Part shown: one piece after another, positions 26,311-34,695 of the stretch
Numbering within the stretch: the stretch's first letter is position 1
Layout of the letters: the number at the start of each line of letters is the position of its first letter
From: an uncultured Nitrospiraceae bacterium
GTDB lineage: Bacteria; Nitrospirota; Thermodesulfovibrionia; Thermodesulfovibrionales; Thermodesulfovibrionaceae
Reading direction: 5' to 3'
Length of the DNA: 40,708 nucleotides
Assembly: GCA_937139565.1 (NCBI GenBank)
Contig: CAKZQH010000022.1
Location: forward strand, 1 to 40,708
Position numbers and translations under genes: made by a program
The notes under the pieces: model-generated
What the model saw: the letters and a program-made list of their open reading frames with translations, nothing else
Told to the model about the DNA's origin: nothing
Databases searched by the model: none

Positions 26311-26771
26311 AAGAAGCTTTAAAAGAAGCTAACAAAGCTTATGAAAAGGGTGAAATACCAGTTGGTGCAGTGATTGTTTTAAACGATGAAATTATATCAA
26401 AAGCGCATAATTTAAAAGAAACAACCTTTGATCCCACTGCGCACGCTGAAATTTTAGCTATTCGACAAGCATCACAAAAGCTTGAAGCATGGAGATTGGG
26501 TGATGCAATTTTATATATTACAAAAGAACCTTGTATTATGTGTTGTGGAGCAATAATAAATGCAAGAATAAAAAAAATTGTATATGGTTGTGATGATCCA
26601 AAAGGTGGTGGAGCCGTGAGTCTTTACAAATTACTTGAAGACAGGCGACTTAATCATCAAGTAGAAATTGAGCGCGGCATTCTTGAAGAGGAATGTCGTG
26701 CTCTTTTAAAAAAATTTTTCCACGAATTAAGACAAACTAAATTAAACGAAAATATTTTAAACAATCTATAG
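26307..26771 (+). CDS. tadA: tRNA-specific adenosine deaminase TadA
   Basis: TadA converts A34 to inosine in tRNA-Arg(ACG). The ATG at 26307 overlaps the hypB stop by ATGA, giving 154 residues starting MKEALKEANKA; an upstream GTG at 26277 would only add hypB-overlapping codons. Zinc-site motifs are HAE (in PTAHAEILAI, with catalytic Glu) and PCIMC. The end converges on the cysteine synthase gene with two nt between the stops. Confidence 0.93.
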   Translation: MKEALKEANKAYEKGEIPVGAVIVLNDEIISKAHNLKETTFDPTAHAEILAIRQASQKLEAWRLGDAILYITKEPCIMCCGAIINARIKKIVYGCDDPKGGGAVSLYKLLEDRRLNHQVEIERGILEEECRALLKKFFHELRQTKLNENILNNL

Positions 26772-26773
26772 CT

Positions 26774-27682
26774 TTATGGTGGGCATTTACTGCATATGGA
26801 AGCAAATAGAGAGGTTGAAAGATATCTGTCTCCTCTGTCAGGAAGAATAACTACAATTACACCACTTCTAATTTCACTTGCTTTTTTAAGTGCCACATGC
26901 ATTGCTGCTCCTGAAGACATGCCTACAAATACACCCTCTAACATTGCAAGTTTTCTTGTTGTATCAAATGCCTCTTCATCATTAACATAGATTCTTTCAT
27001 CAAGCCTTGAAGGATCGAATATTTTAGGCACTATGCTTTCAGTAAGATTTTTTAATCCTTGAATACGATGACCCGGGACTGGCTCAACTCCTATGATTTG
27101 AATTTGACCATTAAACTCCTTAAACCTTTTACTTGCACCCATAAGAGTCCCTGTGGTTCCAAGACCTGCTACAAAGTGAGTTATTTCACCTTTTGTTTGT
27201 TCTATAATTTCATTCGCCGTTGTTTCATAATGGGCTCTAACATTTGCATCATTGTCAAATTGATTTGGCATAAAATAAAGCTCTGGTGCATCCTCATAAA
27301 TTTGATGCGCAAGTCTGATTGCGCCATCTGTGCTTTCTTCTGCTGGAGTTAAAATAAGTTCAGCACTCAAAGCCTCGAGCACTCTTCTTCTTTCTACACT
27401 AACGCATTTCGGCATAACAAGTTTAATGCGATATCCTTTTGCTGCGGCAATCATGGCAAGTCCTATGCCTGTATTTCCTGAGGTTGGTTCAAGAATAATC
27501 TTGTCTTTTGTAAGAAGCCCTTTTTCTTCTGCGTCTCTAATTAGGTAAAGAGCTGTTCTATCCTTTATGGAGCCTCCTGGATTTGCACCTTCAAATTTAC
27601 CATATAGTCTAACTTTTGGGTTAGGATTTATCCTATCAAGTCTTATAAGAGGTGTATTGCCAATTATATCAATTACACTCAT
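26774..27682 (-). CDS. cysM: Cysteine synthase (O-acetylserine sulfhydrylase B-like)
   Basis: This PLP enzyme makes cysteine from O-acetylserine (or O-phosphoserine) and sulfide. The 302 residues have K40 (GGSIKDRTA) as PLP lysine, TSGNTG for substrate binding, GTTGT(LMG) phosphate loop and GMSSGAA. The sequence is closer to the CysM branch (MPKCVSVERRR). The C-terminus ends in an unusual C-S-K-C, a possible metal or redox pair. It probably has its own extended -10 promoter in the end of thyX. Confidence 0.9.
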   Translation of the reverse strand: MSVIDIIGNTPLIRLDRINPNPKVRLYGKFEGANPGGSIKDRTALYLIRDAEEKGLLTKDKIILEPTSGNTGIGLAMIAAAKGYRIKLVMPKCVSVERRRVLEALSAELILTPAEESTDGAIRLAHQIYEDAPELYFMPNQFDNDANVRAHYETTANEIIEQTKGEITHFVAGLGTTGTLMGASKRFKEFNGQIQIIGVEPVPGHRIQGLKNLTESIVPKIFDPSRLDERIYVNDEEAFDTTRKLAMLEGVFVGMSSGAAMHVALKKASEIRSGVIVVILPDRGDRYLSTSLFASICSKCPP

Positions 27683-27689
27683 AAATTTG

Positions 27690-27698
27690 ATTATATCA
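27690..27698 (-). promoter_or_regulatory. Extended -10 promoter for the cysteine synthase gene, predicted leaderless
   Basis: On the minus strand TGA-TATAAT spans 27698-27690, so the thyX stop codon TGA is itself the TGN of a perfect extended -10. The ATG at 27682 follows after seven nt. There is no clear -35 and no Shine-Dalgarno. Confidence 0.6.
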
Positions 27699-28424
27699 CA
27701 GTCTTTTAAATTTTTTCCTTATTTTATCAGCTTCTCCGCAACTAAATCTTCCCTCCGGACATTTCCCTATTAAACAACCTGGACCTGCATCCTTAAAAAG
27801 TAAAGGAGCTATTTTTTTTACCTGTTTTAACATCTCTGTTGCAAGCTCCCTTATTTCCCATTGAGCTCGTCTGCAGCAACGAACTTTAAAAAAATGAAGC
27901 AGTTCTCGGGCATTCATTGTCATAACAATCTTTGTTTCAGCAGCATTTGGTAATACAAATCTCGCATCTTGCCTTGCTATTTCACCTTTAAATCCTCTTT
28001 CCTCAAGCAGATTCAAAAGTTGGCAATAATAGCTATGGCATTTTTCCATAGCCTCAAGAAAAAGAGTTTTTAATTGTTCATCTTCTTTAAAAATTGGTGG
28101 TATTATAAAATCAAATCCCTTTTCCTCACTAACATACCTTTGGGATTGTTGACTATAGGAGGCAATCCTATGTCTTACAAGTTGATGAGAACATGCACGG
28201 GATATTCCCTCTACAGCAAAAGTAAAAGATACATGCTCAAAGGGACTTAAATGGCCACTATCTCTAAGAAGATTAATTAATCTTTCCTTTTCCTCCTCAG
28301 TTATTTTTTCTTTTAATTCATCAATTCCAATAGGACTGTAGCATAGTCTGGCAGCAAGAGCTACTAAATTCTCGGGATTTGGAGTGTGTTCTAATATGGA
28401 AACTTTAAGAGAAGCTTCTCTCAT
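27696..28424 (-). CDS. thyX: Flavin-dependent thymidylate synthase ThyX
   Basis: ThyX methylates dUMP using methylene-THF and FADH2 without making dihydrofolate. The 242 residues contain the ThyX motif R-H-R-x7-S-x-R (RHRIASYSQQSQR) and RARQD/NAAET-like regions for dUMP binding. It is coupled to hisB by an ATGA overlap, so thymidylate synthesis lies in a histidine-gene transcript. glyA in the same window supplies methylene-THF. Confidence 0.95.
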   Translation of the reverse strand: MREASLKVSILEHTPNPENLVALAARLCYSPIGIDELKEKITEEEKERLINLLRDSGHLSPFEHVSFTFAVEGISRACSHQLVRHRIASYSQQSQRYVSEEKGFDFIIPPIFKEDEQLKTLFLEAMEKCHSYYCQLLNLLEERGFKGEIARQDARFVLPNAAETKIVMTMNARELLHFFKVRCCRRAQWEIRELATEMLKQVKKIAPLLFKDAGPGCLIGKCPEGRFSCGEADKIRKKFKRL

Positions 28425-28996
28425 AATAAGCCTTTTGTAGAAGGAAGCATGTCTCCGTTAATTGTTATAGCCTCCTTAAGAGCCTTAGAAAAAGCTTTAA
28501 ATATTGCTTCAACTATATGATGTAAGTCTTTGCCATATAGGACATTTACATGCATATTGATTTTAGCATTGTTAACTATAGCACGGAAAAACTCCTCAAA
28601 AAGATTAATATCAATGTCCTTTATAAATCCGTCAAAAGGAACTTTATAGACAAGAAAAGGCCTTCCTCCAAGATCTATTGTCACTTGACAAAGTGCTTCG
28701 TCCATTGGAATAGATGCAAAGCCATATCTTTTTATTCCTTTTCTTTCCGAAAGAGCTTCATCAATTGCTTTACCAATGACAATTCCTGTGTCTTCCATCA
28801 GGTGATGATAATCTACATGGATATCTCCCTTTGCAAATATTTTCAGATCAAAATTTCCATGAAATGCAAAAAGCTCAAGCATGTGGTCTAAAAAGCCAAC
28901 GGATGTTTCAATTTGGTATTTTCCGCTACCGTCCAAATTAAGCTCAATTTCTATCTCTGTCTCTTTGGTTTTTCTAGATATAAAAGCTTTTCTCAT
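28421..28996 (-). CDS. hisB: Imidazoleglycerol-phosphate dehydratase, monofunctional
   Basis: HisB does step six of histidine synthesis. The 191 residues are dehydratase only, with no N-terminal phosphatase domain. Two metal motifs are present, FLDHMLELFAFHG with DVDYHHLMEDTGI-like residues (HVDYHHLMEDTG), and later LHHIVEAIFKA. ATGA overlaps at both ends couple it to hisC upstream and thyX downstream. Confidence 0.95.
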   Translation of the reverse strand: MRKAFISRKTKETEIEIELNLDGSGKYQIETSVGFLDHMLELFAFHGNFDLKIFAKGDIHVDYHHLMEDTGIVIGKAIDEALSERKGIKRYGFASIPMDEALCQVTIDLGGRPFLVYKVPFDGFIKDIDINLFEEFFRAIVNNAKINMHVNVLYGKDLHHIVEAIFKAFSKALKEAITINGDMLPSTKGLL

Positions 28997-30057
28997 TTCC
29001 TGTTCTCTAAAATTTTCCTTATAGTTTCTATAAAAGTTTTATTTTCTTCTTTTGTTCCCACAGTAACCCTTAATGCTCCTTTAATTGTAGATGAAAGGTT
29101 TCTTATTAAAATTCCTTCCTTTATCAGTTTCTCATAGATGTTCTTACTGTCTTTGACTTGAAAGAGTATGAAATTTGCTTCTGAGGGAAAAACTTTTATT
29201 CCTCTGATTTTTGAAAGCTCTCTTTGAAGATATTCTCTTTCTCTTTTAATATCTCGGATAAAGGTTTTTATCTCATCGTAAAAACTATTAAGAGCTTTAG
29301 CGGCAATGAATTGGGTAAGAGAATCCACATTATAGGGAAGTTTTACTTTGCTTACTTCTTTTAAAATCTCTTCGTTTCCAATCAAATAACCAATTCTTAA
29401 ACCTGCAAGGCCTATTTTACTAAAAGTCCTTAAAATAAGAAGATTGTCAAAATCTTTTAAGAAAGGTAAGAAACCTTTTTCACTACAAAATGGCTGATAG
29501 GCTTCATCAACAACCACAATTGACGAAGTCTTACGGGCTATATCAATGATTTTCAGTATTTTGTCGGAGGAGAAAGTATTGCCTGTAGGATTATTGGGCG
29601 AACTTAAAAAAATTAGTGATGGCTTTTTTTCTTTTATTAAGCTCAAAAAGTCATTTTCATTTAAATCAAAATTAATGTCAAGCCCTGATTCTATTGTATT
29701 AACTCCAACTGACTGGGCAATTATTCCGTACATTGCAAAAGTAGGCACTGGATATAAAACTGGTCCTCCAAACGTAAGAATTAAATAGTATATAATTTCA
29801 TCTGAGCCATTTCCGATGAGAATGTTTTTGTATTTGAGTTTAAGTTTCTTAGCAATTTGCTTTCTAAGTTCAATCGCTTCTGGATCTGGATATCGATTTA
29901 GAGGAATATTAATATCATCAACAATCTGAGAGATTTTTACTGGAAAGGGAGATTCATTTGCATCGAGCTTAATTTTACAGGGTATTTCAACTGCCTCATA
30001 GGGTTTAAGTTTCTTAATGTTTTCTCTTAAAATTTGCTGAACATTAAAATTACTCAT
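28993..30057 (-). CDS. hisC: Histidinol-phosphate aminotransferase
   Basis: HisC transaminates imidazole-acetol phosphate in histidine synthesis. The 354 residues are fold-type I PLP aminotransferase: LDANESPFP at 31-39, GNGSDEII (82-89), SPNNPTGN (153-160), DEAY (184-187), PLP lysine K214 in TFSKIGLAGLRIGY. It begins a hisC-hisB-thyX unit from a near-consensus promoter with a leaderless layout. The rest of the his pathway is absent here. Confidence 0.94.
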   Translation of the reverse strand: MSNFNVQQILRENIKKLKPYEAVEIPCKIKLDANESPFPVKISQIVDDINIPLNRYPDPEAIELRKQIAKKLKLKYKNILIGNGSDEIIYYLILTFGGPVLYPVPTFAMYGIIAQSVGVNTIESGLDINFDLNENDFLSLIKEKKPSLIFLSSPNNPTGNTFSSDKILKIIDIARKTSSIVVVDEAYQPFCSEKGFLPFLKDFDNLLILRTFSKIGLAGLRIGYLIGNEEILKEVSKVKLPYNVDSLTQFIAAKALNSFYDEIKTFIRDIKREREYLQRELSKIRGIKVFPSEANFILFQVKDSKNIYEKLIKEGILIRNLSSTIKGALRVTVGTKEENKTFIETIRKILENRK

Positions 30058-30065
30058 AAATTTTT

Positions 30066-30094
30066 ATGATAAAGATTATTTTAAATATTGTCAA
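30066..30094 (-). promoter_or_regulatory. Promoter of hisC-hisB-thyX, predicted leaderless
   Basis: On the minus strand a perfect TTGACA (30089-30094), a 17-nt spacer and TATCAT (30066-30071) precede the hisC ATG by eight nt. The -35 overlaps the rightward -35 at 30088-30093. Confidence 0.72.
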
Positions 30095-30117
30095 CTTTTA
30101 AAATTTAAGGCTATAAT
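30088..30117 (+). promoter_or_regulatory. Promoter of the IMPase-like/CDF pair, predicted near-leaderless
   Basis: TTGTCA (30088-30093), an 18-nt spacer and a perfect TATAAT (30112-30117) precede the ATG at 30126 by eight nt. It shares its -35 bases with the divergent hisC promoter, so RNA polymerase can probably occupy only one direction at a time. Confidence 0.7.
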
Positions 30118-30125
30118 AATCAGTT

Positions 30126-30914
30126 ATGGAAATTGCTTTTTTAAAAAGTATAGGCAAAAAAATTTTAAGAGAAATAGGCACTTTAAGGCCTCAATTTAAC
30201 GATGATTCTCTCGGTACGGGAGCAGGCGGAGACACTACTTTTCCAATAGATAAGGTAGCTGAAGACATAATTATTGAAAATTTAGAAAAAGAGGGTCTGG
30301 ATTGTAACATAATTGCAGAAGAAAGAGGAGTTAAAATTAACGATAATAGCCATTTAACTATAATTATCGATCCTATTGATGGAAGTAAAAATGCTGTCTC
30401 TGGAATACCTTTTTTTTCTACCTCTATTGCAGTAGCTGATGGAAAATATCTAGATAGTTTAAGTATGGGCTACATAATAAATCTTATAAACGGTGATGAA
30501 TTTTATGCTGAAAGAGGTAAAGGAGCTTTTTTTAATGGCAAAAAAATTAAACAAAAGAGAGATAAAAAGACAATAATAGTTGCCTTTGAAGCTTCAAATC
30601 CTTATGGGGCTATTAAAAGAATTCTTCCTTTACTTAGAATTGCAAACAGAGTAAGGTGTTATGGAAGCACTGCTCTTGACCTTGCCTATCTTTCAATGGG
30701 TGCAATAAGTATTTTTGTTACACCTACTCCTTCAAGAATTTTTGATTTTTCAGCAGGTATTTTAATAGCAAAAGAGGCAAATGCTTGCTTGTCTGATATG
30801 GAAGGAAAAAGCATATATCAACTTCCGGTGATGTTTAACACTAAGACGAATCTTTTAGTTTGTGAAAACGAAATTCTTTATAAATCTGCTTTAGAGATTC
30901 TAAAAAAATCATGA
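30126..30914 (+). CDS. suhB: Inositol monophosphatase-family phosphatase
   Basis: The 262 residues have the lithium-sensitive phosphatase motifs: AEE (64-66), I-D82-P-I-D85-G-S for metals 1 and 2, and D207 in FDFSAG (the usual WDxAAG with Trp replaced by Phe). It resembles archaeal dual inositol-1-phosphatase / fructose-1,6-bisphosphatase enzymes more than E. coli SuhB, so the symbol is approximate. It could supply free inositol or act in gluconeogenesis. It is coupled by ATGA to a cation efflux gene. Confidence 0.83.
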   Translation: MEIAFLKSIGKKILREIGTLRPQFNDDSLGTGAGGDTTFPIDKVAEDIIIENLEKEGLDCNIIAEERGVKINDNSHLTIIIDPIDGSKNAVSGIPFFSTSIAVADGKYLDSLSMGYIINLINGDEFYAERGKGAFFNGKKIKQKRDKKTIIVAFEASNPYGAIKRILPLLRIANRVRCYGSTALDLAYLSMGAISIFVTPTPSRIFDFSAGILIAKEANACLSDMEGKSIYQLPVMFNTKTNLLVCENEILYKSALEILKKS

Positions 30915-31813
30915 CGCATAACTCATCAACAAAAAAACTCTCTCTGGTTCTAGTTATAACTTTTTTAATCTTCACTGGCGAAGTGATAGGAGGGTTTCTA
31001 AGTAATAGCCTAGCTCTTTTAAGTGATGCAGGTCATGTTTTCACTGATGCCCTTGCTATATTATTAAGTTTAATCGCTTCAATAATTAGCCGCAGACCTT
31101 CAGGGAGTAAAGCTACCTATGGATATCAAAAGATAGGGATTCTTGCAGCGCTTATTAATGGAGTAAGCCTAATAATTATAGCTTTGATAATATTTATTGA
31201 AGGATACAGAAGATTTATAAATCCTCCTTCCATTGATTCATATATTATGCTTCCTGTTGCAGTCTTTGGTTTTATAGGAAATCTCTTAATGGCAAAAATT
31301 TTAGAACATAAACACGAAGATTTGAATCTAAAAAGCGCTTGGTTACATGTGATTGGGGATACAATATCCTCAGCTGCTGTAATCATTTCAGCATTGATAA
31401 TAAAATTCACAGGATGGTTGTTGGTTGATCCTTTAGCAAGTTGGCTTGTGGGATTAATTATAATCTTTGGTGGAATTAGAGTTGTGAAAGAGTCTCTCTT
31501 AATATTTCTCGATTTTACTCCAAAGGGATTCAACTTAGATGAAATCGCCCATAAGATTAAAAACATTAAGGGAGTTAAAAGTATTCATGATATCCATATA
31601 TGGTCAATAGGTTCTGGTATTTATGCCTTTTCAAGCCATGTGGTCGTTGATGTTGAATCATTAGAAGAAGGAGACAAAATTAGAATGGAAGTTGAAAAGC
31701 AACTTAAAGAATTGGGCATCAAGCACACAGTTATTCAAATTGAAAAAACTCCGTGTGAAAATAAAAATTTTTTCTGTGAAATCGAGAATTACAGAAAACA
31801 TCATCTTCATTGA
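30911..31813 (+). CDS. Cation diffusion facilitator (CzcD/ZitB-type) transporter
   Basis: The 300-residue inner-membrane protein has six predicted helices and exports Zn2+, Co2+, Cd2+ or similar by proton antiport. Transport-site motifs are S-D-A-G-H-x3-D in TM2 (about residues 37-45) and H-x3-D in TM5 (HVIGD), the HD-HD pattern of Zn/Co/Cd exporters. The C-terminal cytoplasmic domain (about 205-300) ends in a His-rich tail (KHHLH). The ATG overlaps the upstream stop (ATGA). Confidence 0.92.
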   Translation: MTHNSSTKKLSLVLVITFLIFTGEVIGGFLSNSLALLSDAGHVFTDALAILLSLIASIISRRPSGSKATYGYQKIGILAALINGVSLIIIALIIFIEGYRRFINPPSIDSYIMLPVAVFGFIGNLLMAKILEHKHEDLNLKSAWLHVIGDTISSAAVIISALIIKFTGWLLVDPLASWLVGLIIIFGGIRVVKESLLIFLDFTPKGFNLDEIAHKIKNIKGVKSIHDIHIWSIGSGIYAFSSHVVVDVESLEEGDKIRMEVEKQLKELGIKHTVIQIEKTPCENKNFFCEIENYRKHHLH

Positions 31814-31933
31814 TACTTATAAAAGGGTACAAATTTTAACCATTTCAAACATCATTTTATAATAGTAATCACAACTAAAGAGGGTATAATTTAAGAGTAA
31901 CCGTTGCAAATAAATTATTTTGGTCAATAAAGT

Positions 31934-32410
31934 TTAACTGAATAGTTTTTTCAGCTTCTCTTCAATAATGAATTGCAAATTTAACTGCTTTCCCTCGAAA
32001 TAGCGTAATCTCTTTAAATGATTTATGGACAATTTTTCTTGTATTTTATTGCAAACAAAATTAATACAAAAAACGTCTCTTGCAAAAAGGCAGCAGCCAT
32101 TCTTTTTGAGAAAAAAGCATCTGTCAACAAACTCCTGCCCTTGTGGCATATGGACTCCAAAAAGCATGTTTACAAGCAAAAGTTCTGAGGAATACTTTAG
32201 CTCTATTCCACTTCCACAACAAGGTACCTCTTTGGTTCCGCATAAAAAGCATATCTCACTCATCCCAATGCTTCTTCTCTCTTTATTAGCCTCACTTATA
32301 TAAAATTTAAGTTCATTTAAGAGAGTGTTTATTTCATCTGGAATACCTATCTGTTTGATGAGTTCATACTTACTCTTAGCTGTTGAAATTTTCCCATCTA
32401 TACCTTTCAT
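31934..32410 (-). CDS. Cys-rich hypothetical protein, possible metal binding
   Basis: I do not recognise this 158-residue protein with certainty. Ten or so cysteines cluster as CFLCGTKEVPCCGSG (about 54-68), CFFLKKNGCC (about 98-107) and CINFVC (about 114-119), flanked by charged helices. The spacing is reminiscent of YkgJ-type zinc/iron-chelate proteins but is not a clean match. It is a single leftward gene, divergent from holA. The region before its ATG has TAAAAT seven nt upstream, again without a Shine-Dalgarno. Confidence 0.65.
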   Translation of the reverse strand: MKGIDGKISTAKSKYELIKQIGIPDEINTLLNELKFYISEANKERRSIGMSEICFLCGTKEVPCCGSGIELKYSSELLLVNMLFGVHMPQGQEFVDRCFFLKKNGCCLFARDVFCINFVCNKIQEKLSINHLKRLRYFEGKQLNLQFIIEEKLKKLFS

Positions 32411-32514
32411 AATGAATATTTTACTGCATAACGATATCTTTTTTGTGAGTTACTGTTAAAAAAAGCATATCTGTAGTTCTTTAGTCCCATTATACGCCTA
32501 TGATAAAATAAAAA

Positions 32515-33369
32515 ATGCTATCAATTCAGAAATTCGAAAATGAAGTAGATAGAGGCCTTCCTGCCAGTATATATTTTTTTTATTCCGTCGAACCCTTTTT
32601 ACTTTCTGAGATAATCAGGATTATAAAAGAGAGAATTTCACAAATATCGATTGAAACATTTGAATCTCCTGAAGATATAAAAAATGAAACACTAGTCAAA
32701 GAGACTTCTCTTTTCTCTCAAAAAAGGATTTTAATAGTACATAACTTTGAAAAATTTAAAAAATCAGAAAAAAAAATAGATTGGTTAAAAAAAATCACAG
32801 GTGCGATATCTTCATCTGTTACATTAATAATCCTGTGTAACTGCTCAGGAAAAGACATTAACGATGAAATCTCCTTCTTAAAAAAAACTAAGAATGCTCT
32901 TATCTTTAATCTAGAACTCTATGAGAGAGATTTGCCTGCCTGGGTATCCTACAAGGCATCTAAGCACGGAATTGGTTTCCAGAGGGAGGCTGTTTTCTAT
33001 TTAATAGAAGTTACTGGAGGGCAACCTGGATTAATATCATCCGAAATTGAGAAAATTTCTATTCTGCTGCGAAAAAGAGATATTGATATTTTAGAACTTA
33101 GAGAAATTTTATCTGAGACTGGAGAGTATAAGGCCTTTGATTTGATAGAGGCAGTTAGAAAGAAAGATAGAATAAAAACTTTTAAAATTCTCCAAAACAT
33201 ACAGCAGTCAGATTATGACATGATTTTAGGTGCTTTAAACTGGCACTTCTCAAATAGAGAGGAGGGAGATTTGAAAATATATTCTCAGTTATTTAAAACA
33301 AATCTTGCCATACGACAAGGTCATCTGTGTAGCCTTGAGATGTTAATTTATAAACTTTTAAAGGATTAG
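32515..33369 (+). CDS. holA: DNA polymerase III delta subunit (HolA-like)
   Basis: Delta is the clamp-loader subunit that opens the beta clamp. The 284-residue protein is shorter than usual (about 330-350) but has the HolA layout: YFFYSVEPFLLSEIIRIIKER near the N-terminus, LFSQKRILIVHNFEKFKK, then the C-terminal helical collar with GGQPGLISSEIEKISIL and AFDLIEAVRKKD. It has no P-loop, as expected for delta. Its stop overlaps that of the convergent mtaD gene by 4 nt. A -10-like TATGAT lies 10 nt before the ATG with no Shine-Dalgarno. Confidence 0.82.
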   Translation: MLSIQKFENEVDRGLPASIYFFYSVEPFLLSEIIRIIKERISQISIETFESPEDIKNETLVKETSLFSQKRILIVHNFEKFKKSEKKIDWLKKITGAISSSVTLIILCNCSGKDINDEISFLKKTKNALIFNLELYERDLPAWVSYKASKHGIGFQREAVFYLIEVTGGQPGLISSEIEKISILLRKRDIDILELREILSETGEYKAFDLIEAVRKKDRIKTFKILQNIQQSDYDMILGALNWHFSNREEGDLKIYSQLFKTNLAIRQGHLCSLEMLIYKLLKD

Positions 33370-34682
33370 GTTTTTATCCTGTTTGACCACTCGATGGCTT
33401 TGTTTATCAGCTGTTGTTCATCTACTAATTGATGCTTTCCATTTAATATTACAGGCTCTCCATTTACAAAAACATCCTCAATATCTGAAGACTTTGCAGA
33501 GTAGATAATTATTGAGCGGATATCATATACGGGTTGCAGATGGGCTTTGTTAAGATTCATTCTTATAATATCTGCCTTTTTACCCACTTCTAAGCTTCCG
33601 ATTTGTCGTTGGAGACCTAATGTTTCTGCTGCCCATATTGTAAGCATCTTCATACATTTTTTTACATCCAGAACTGTTGGGTCGCTGGTTATGCCTTTTT
33701 GTACCTTTGCTGCTATAGAGATTTCCTCAAGAAGATCAAGGTTATTGTTACTAGCTGCCCCATCAGTTCCCATACTTACTTTAACACCCTTTTTTATCAT
33801 CTTCGCTATGGGTGCAATACCACTAGAAAGTTTAAGATTACTCTCAATACAATGAGAGACCCCTACCCTATTCTCAGCCATAATCTCAATTTCCTCATCA
33901 TTTAACCAAACACAGTGAGCTGCTGTGATGATTCCCTCAAGGAAACCGATTTCTTTGAGATATTTGAGAGGTCTTTTGCCATGCATTTTTAAGCATTCCT
34001 CTACTTCGTCTATTGTTTCACTCAGATGAATGTGAATGGGTGAATTTTTCTCTAAGGCAAGTTTTTTTGACTTAAGAAGTGTTTCTTTGCTGCATGTGTA
34101 GATTGCATGTGGAGCCACAGCCGGACAGATTAAATCGTCTTCCTTGTATTTTTCAATAAATGTCTCTGCTTTTCTTAAGTAATCATCTGGTCCATTACCA
34201 GCAGATGTCGGAAAATCAAGAATACCCTGACCAACAACGGCTCTTATACCCATTTTTTTGGCTGCTTGCGCAATAGATTCTGCATAAAAATACATATCAT
34301 TAAAGGTTGTTATTCCATTTTTTAACATTTCAAGACAGGCAAGAGAGGTTCCATCAAATACGAATTCCTCACTTAGAAATTCAGACTCTCTCGGCCATAT
34401 ATGTTCAGTTAACCATCTCTTGAGAGGAATATCATCAGCAATGCCTCTAAAAAGAACCATCGCTGCATGGGTATGGGTATTGATTAAGCCAGGCATTAGA
34501 ACTGACTGAAAATCTCCATGTCTCTCAAAAGTCCTTTCATCGTATTTACTTCTTATTGAATCTATCTCACCAATATCAACAATTCGTCCCTTCTCAATAA
34601 TTATGGCACCATTTTCAATTATCTCATCGTTGCTATTCATAGTTATCAAATACTTTCCGTAAATAATTCTCCTGCTTGGCAC
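33366..34682 (-). CDS. mtaD: Amidohydrolase: MTA/S-adenosylhomocysteine deaminase or aminodeoxyfutalosine deaminase
   Basis: I chose the GTG at 34682, 4-5 nt after GGAGGA, giving 438 residues; an upstream in-frame start would overlap ubiA. The TIM-barrel amidohydrolase site is complete: H70-x-H72 (INTHTHAAM), a His in PAVAPHAIYT, HIHLSET, AAHCVW and the MGTDGAAS Asp. GIADDIPLKRWLTEHIWP closely matches MtaD-type deaminases such as Thermotoga TM0936. Family members deaminate 5'-methylthioadenosine and SAH, but a related branch deaminates 6-amino-6-deoxyfutalosine in menaquinone synthesis, and the adjacent ubiA fits that option. The symbol is provisional. Confidence 0.82.
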   Translation of the reverse strand: MPSRRIIYGKYLITMNSNDEIIENGAIIIEKGRIVDIGEIDSIRSKYDERTFERHGDFQSVLMPGLINTHTHAAMVLFRGIADDIPLKRWLTEHIWPRESEFLSEEFVFDGTSLACLEMLKNGITTFNDMYFYAESIAQAAKKMGIRAVVGQGILDFPTSAGNGPDDYLRKAETFIEKYKEDDLICPAVAPHAIYTCSKETLLKSKKLALEKNSPIHIHLSETIDEVEECLKMHGKRPLKYLKEIGFLEGIITAAHCVWLNDEEIEIMAENRVGVSHCIESNLKLSSGIAPIAKMIKKGVKVSMGTDGAASNNNLDLLEEISIAAKVQKGITSDPTVLDVKKCMKMLTIWAAETLGLQRQIGSLEVGKKADIIRMNLNKAHLQPVYDIRSIIIYSAKSSDIEDVFVNGEPVILNGKHQLVDEQQLINKAIEWSNRIKT

Positions 34683-34695
34683 TAAAATCCTCCCT

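Noticed and set aside
31814-31933. Structured RNA between the cation efflux gene and the Cys-rich gene
   Set aside because: Only short, weak complementary stretches; nothing beyond what AT-rich sequence gives by chance.
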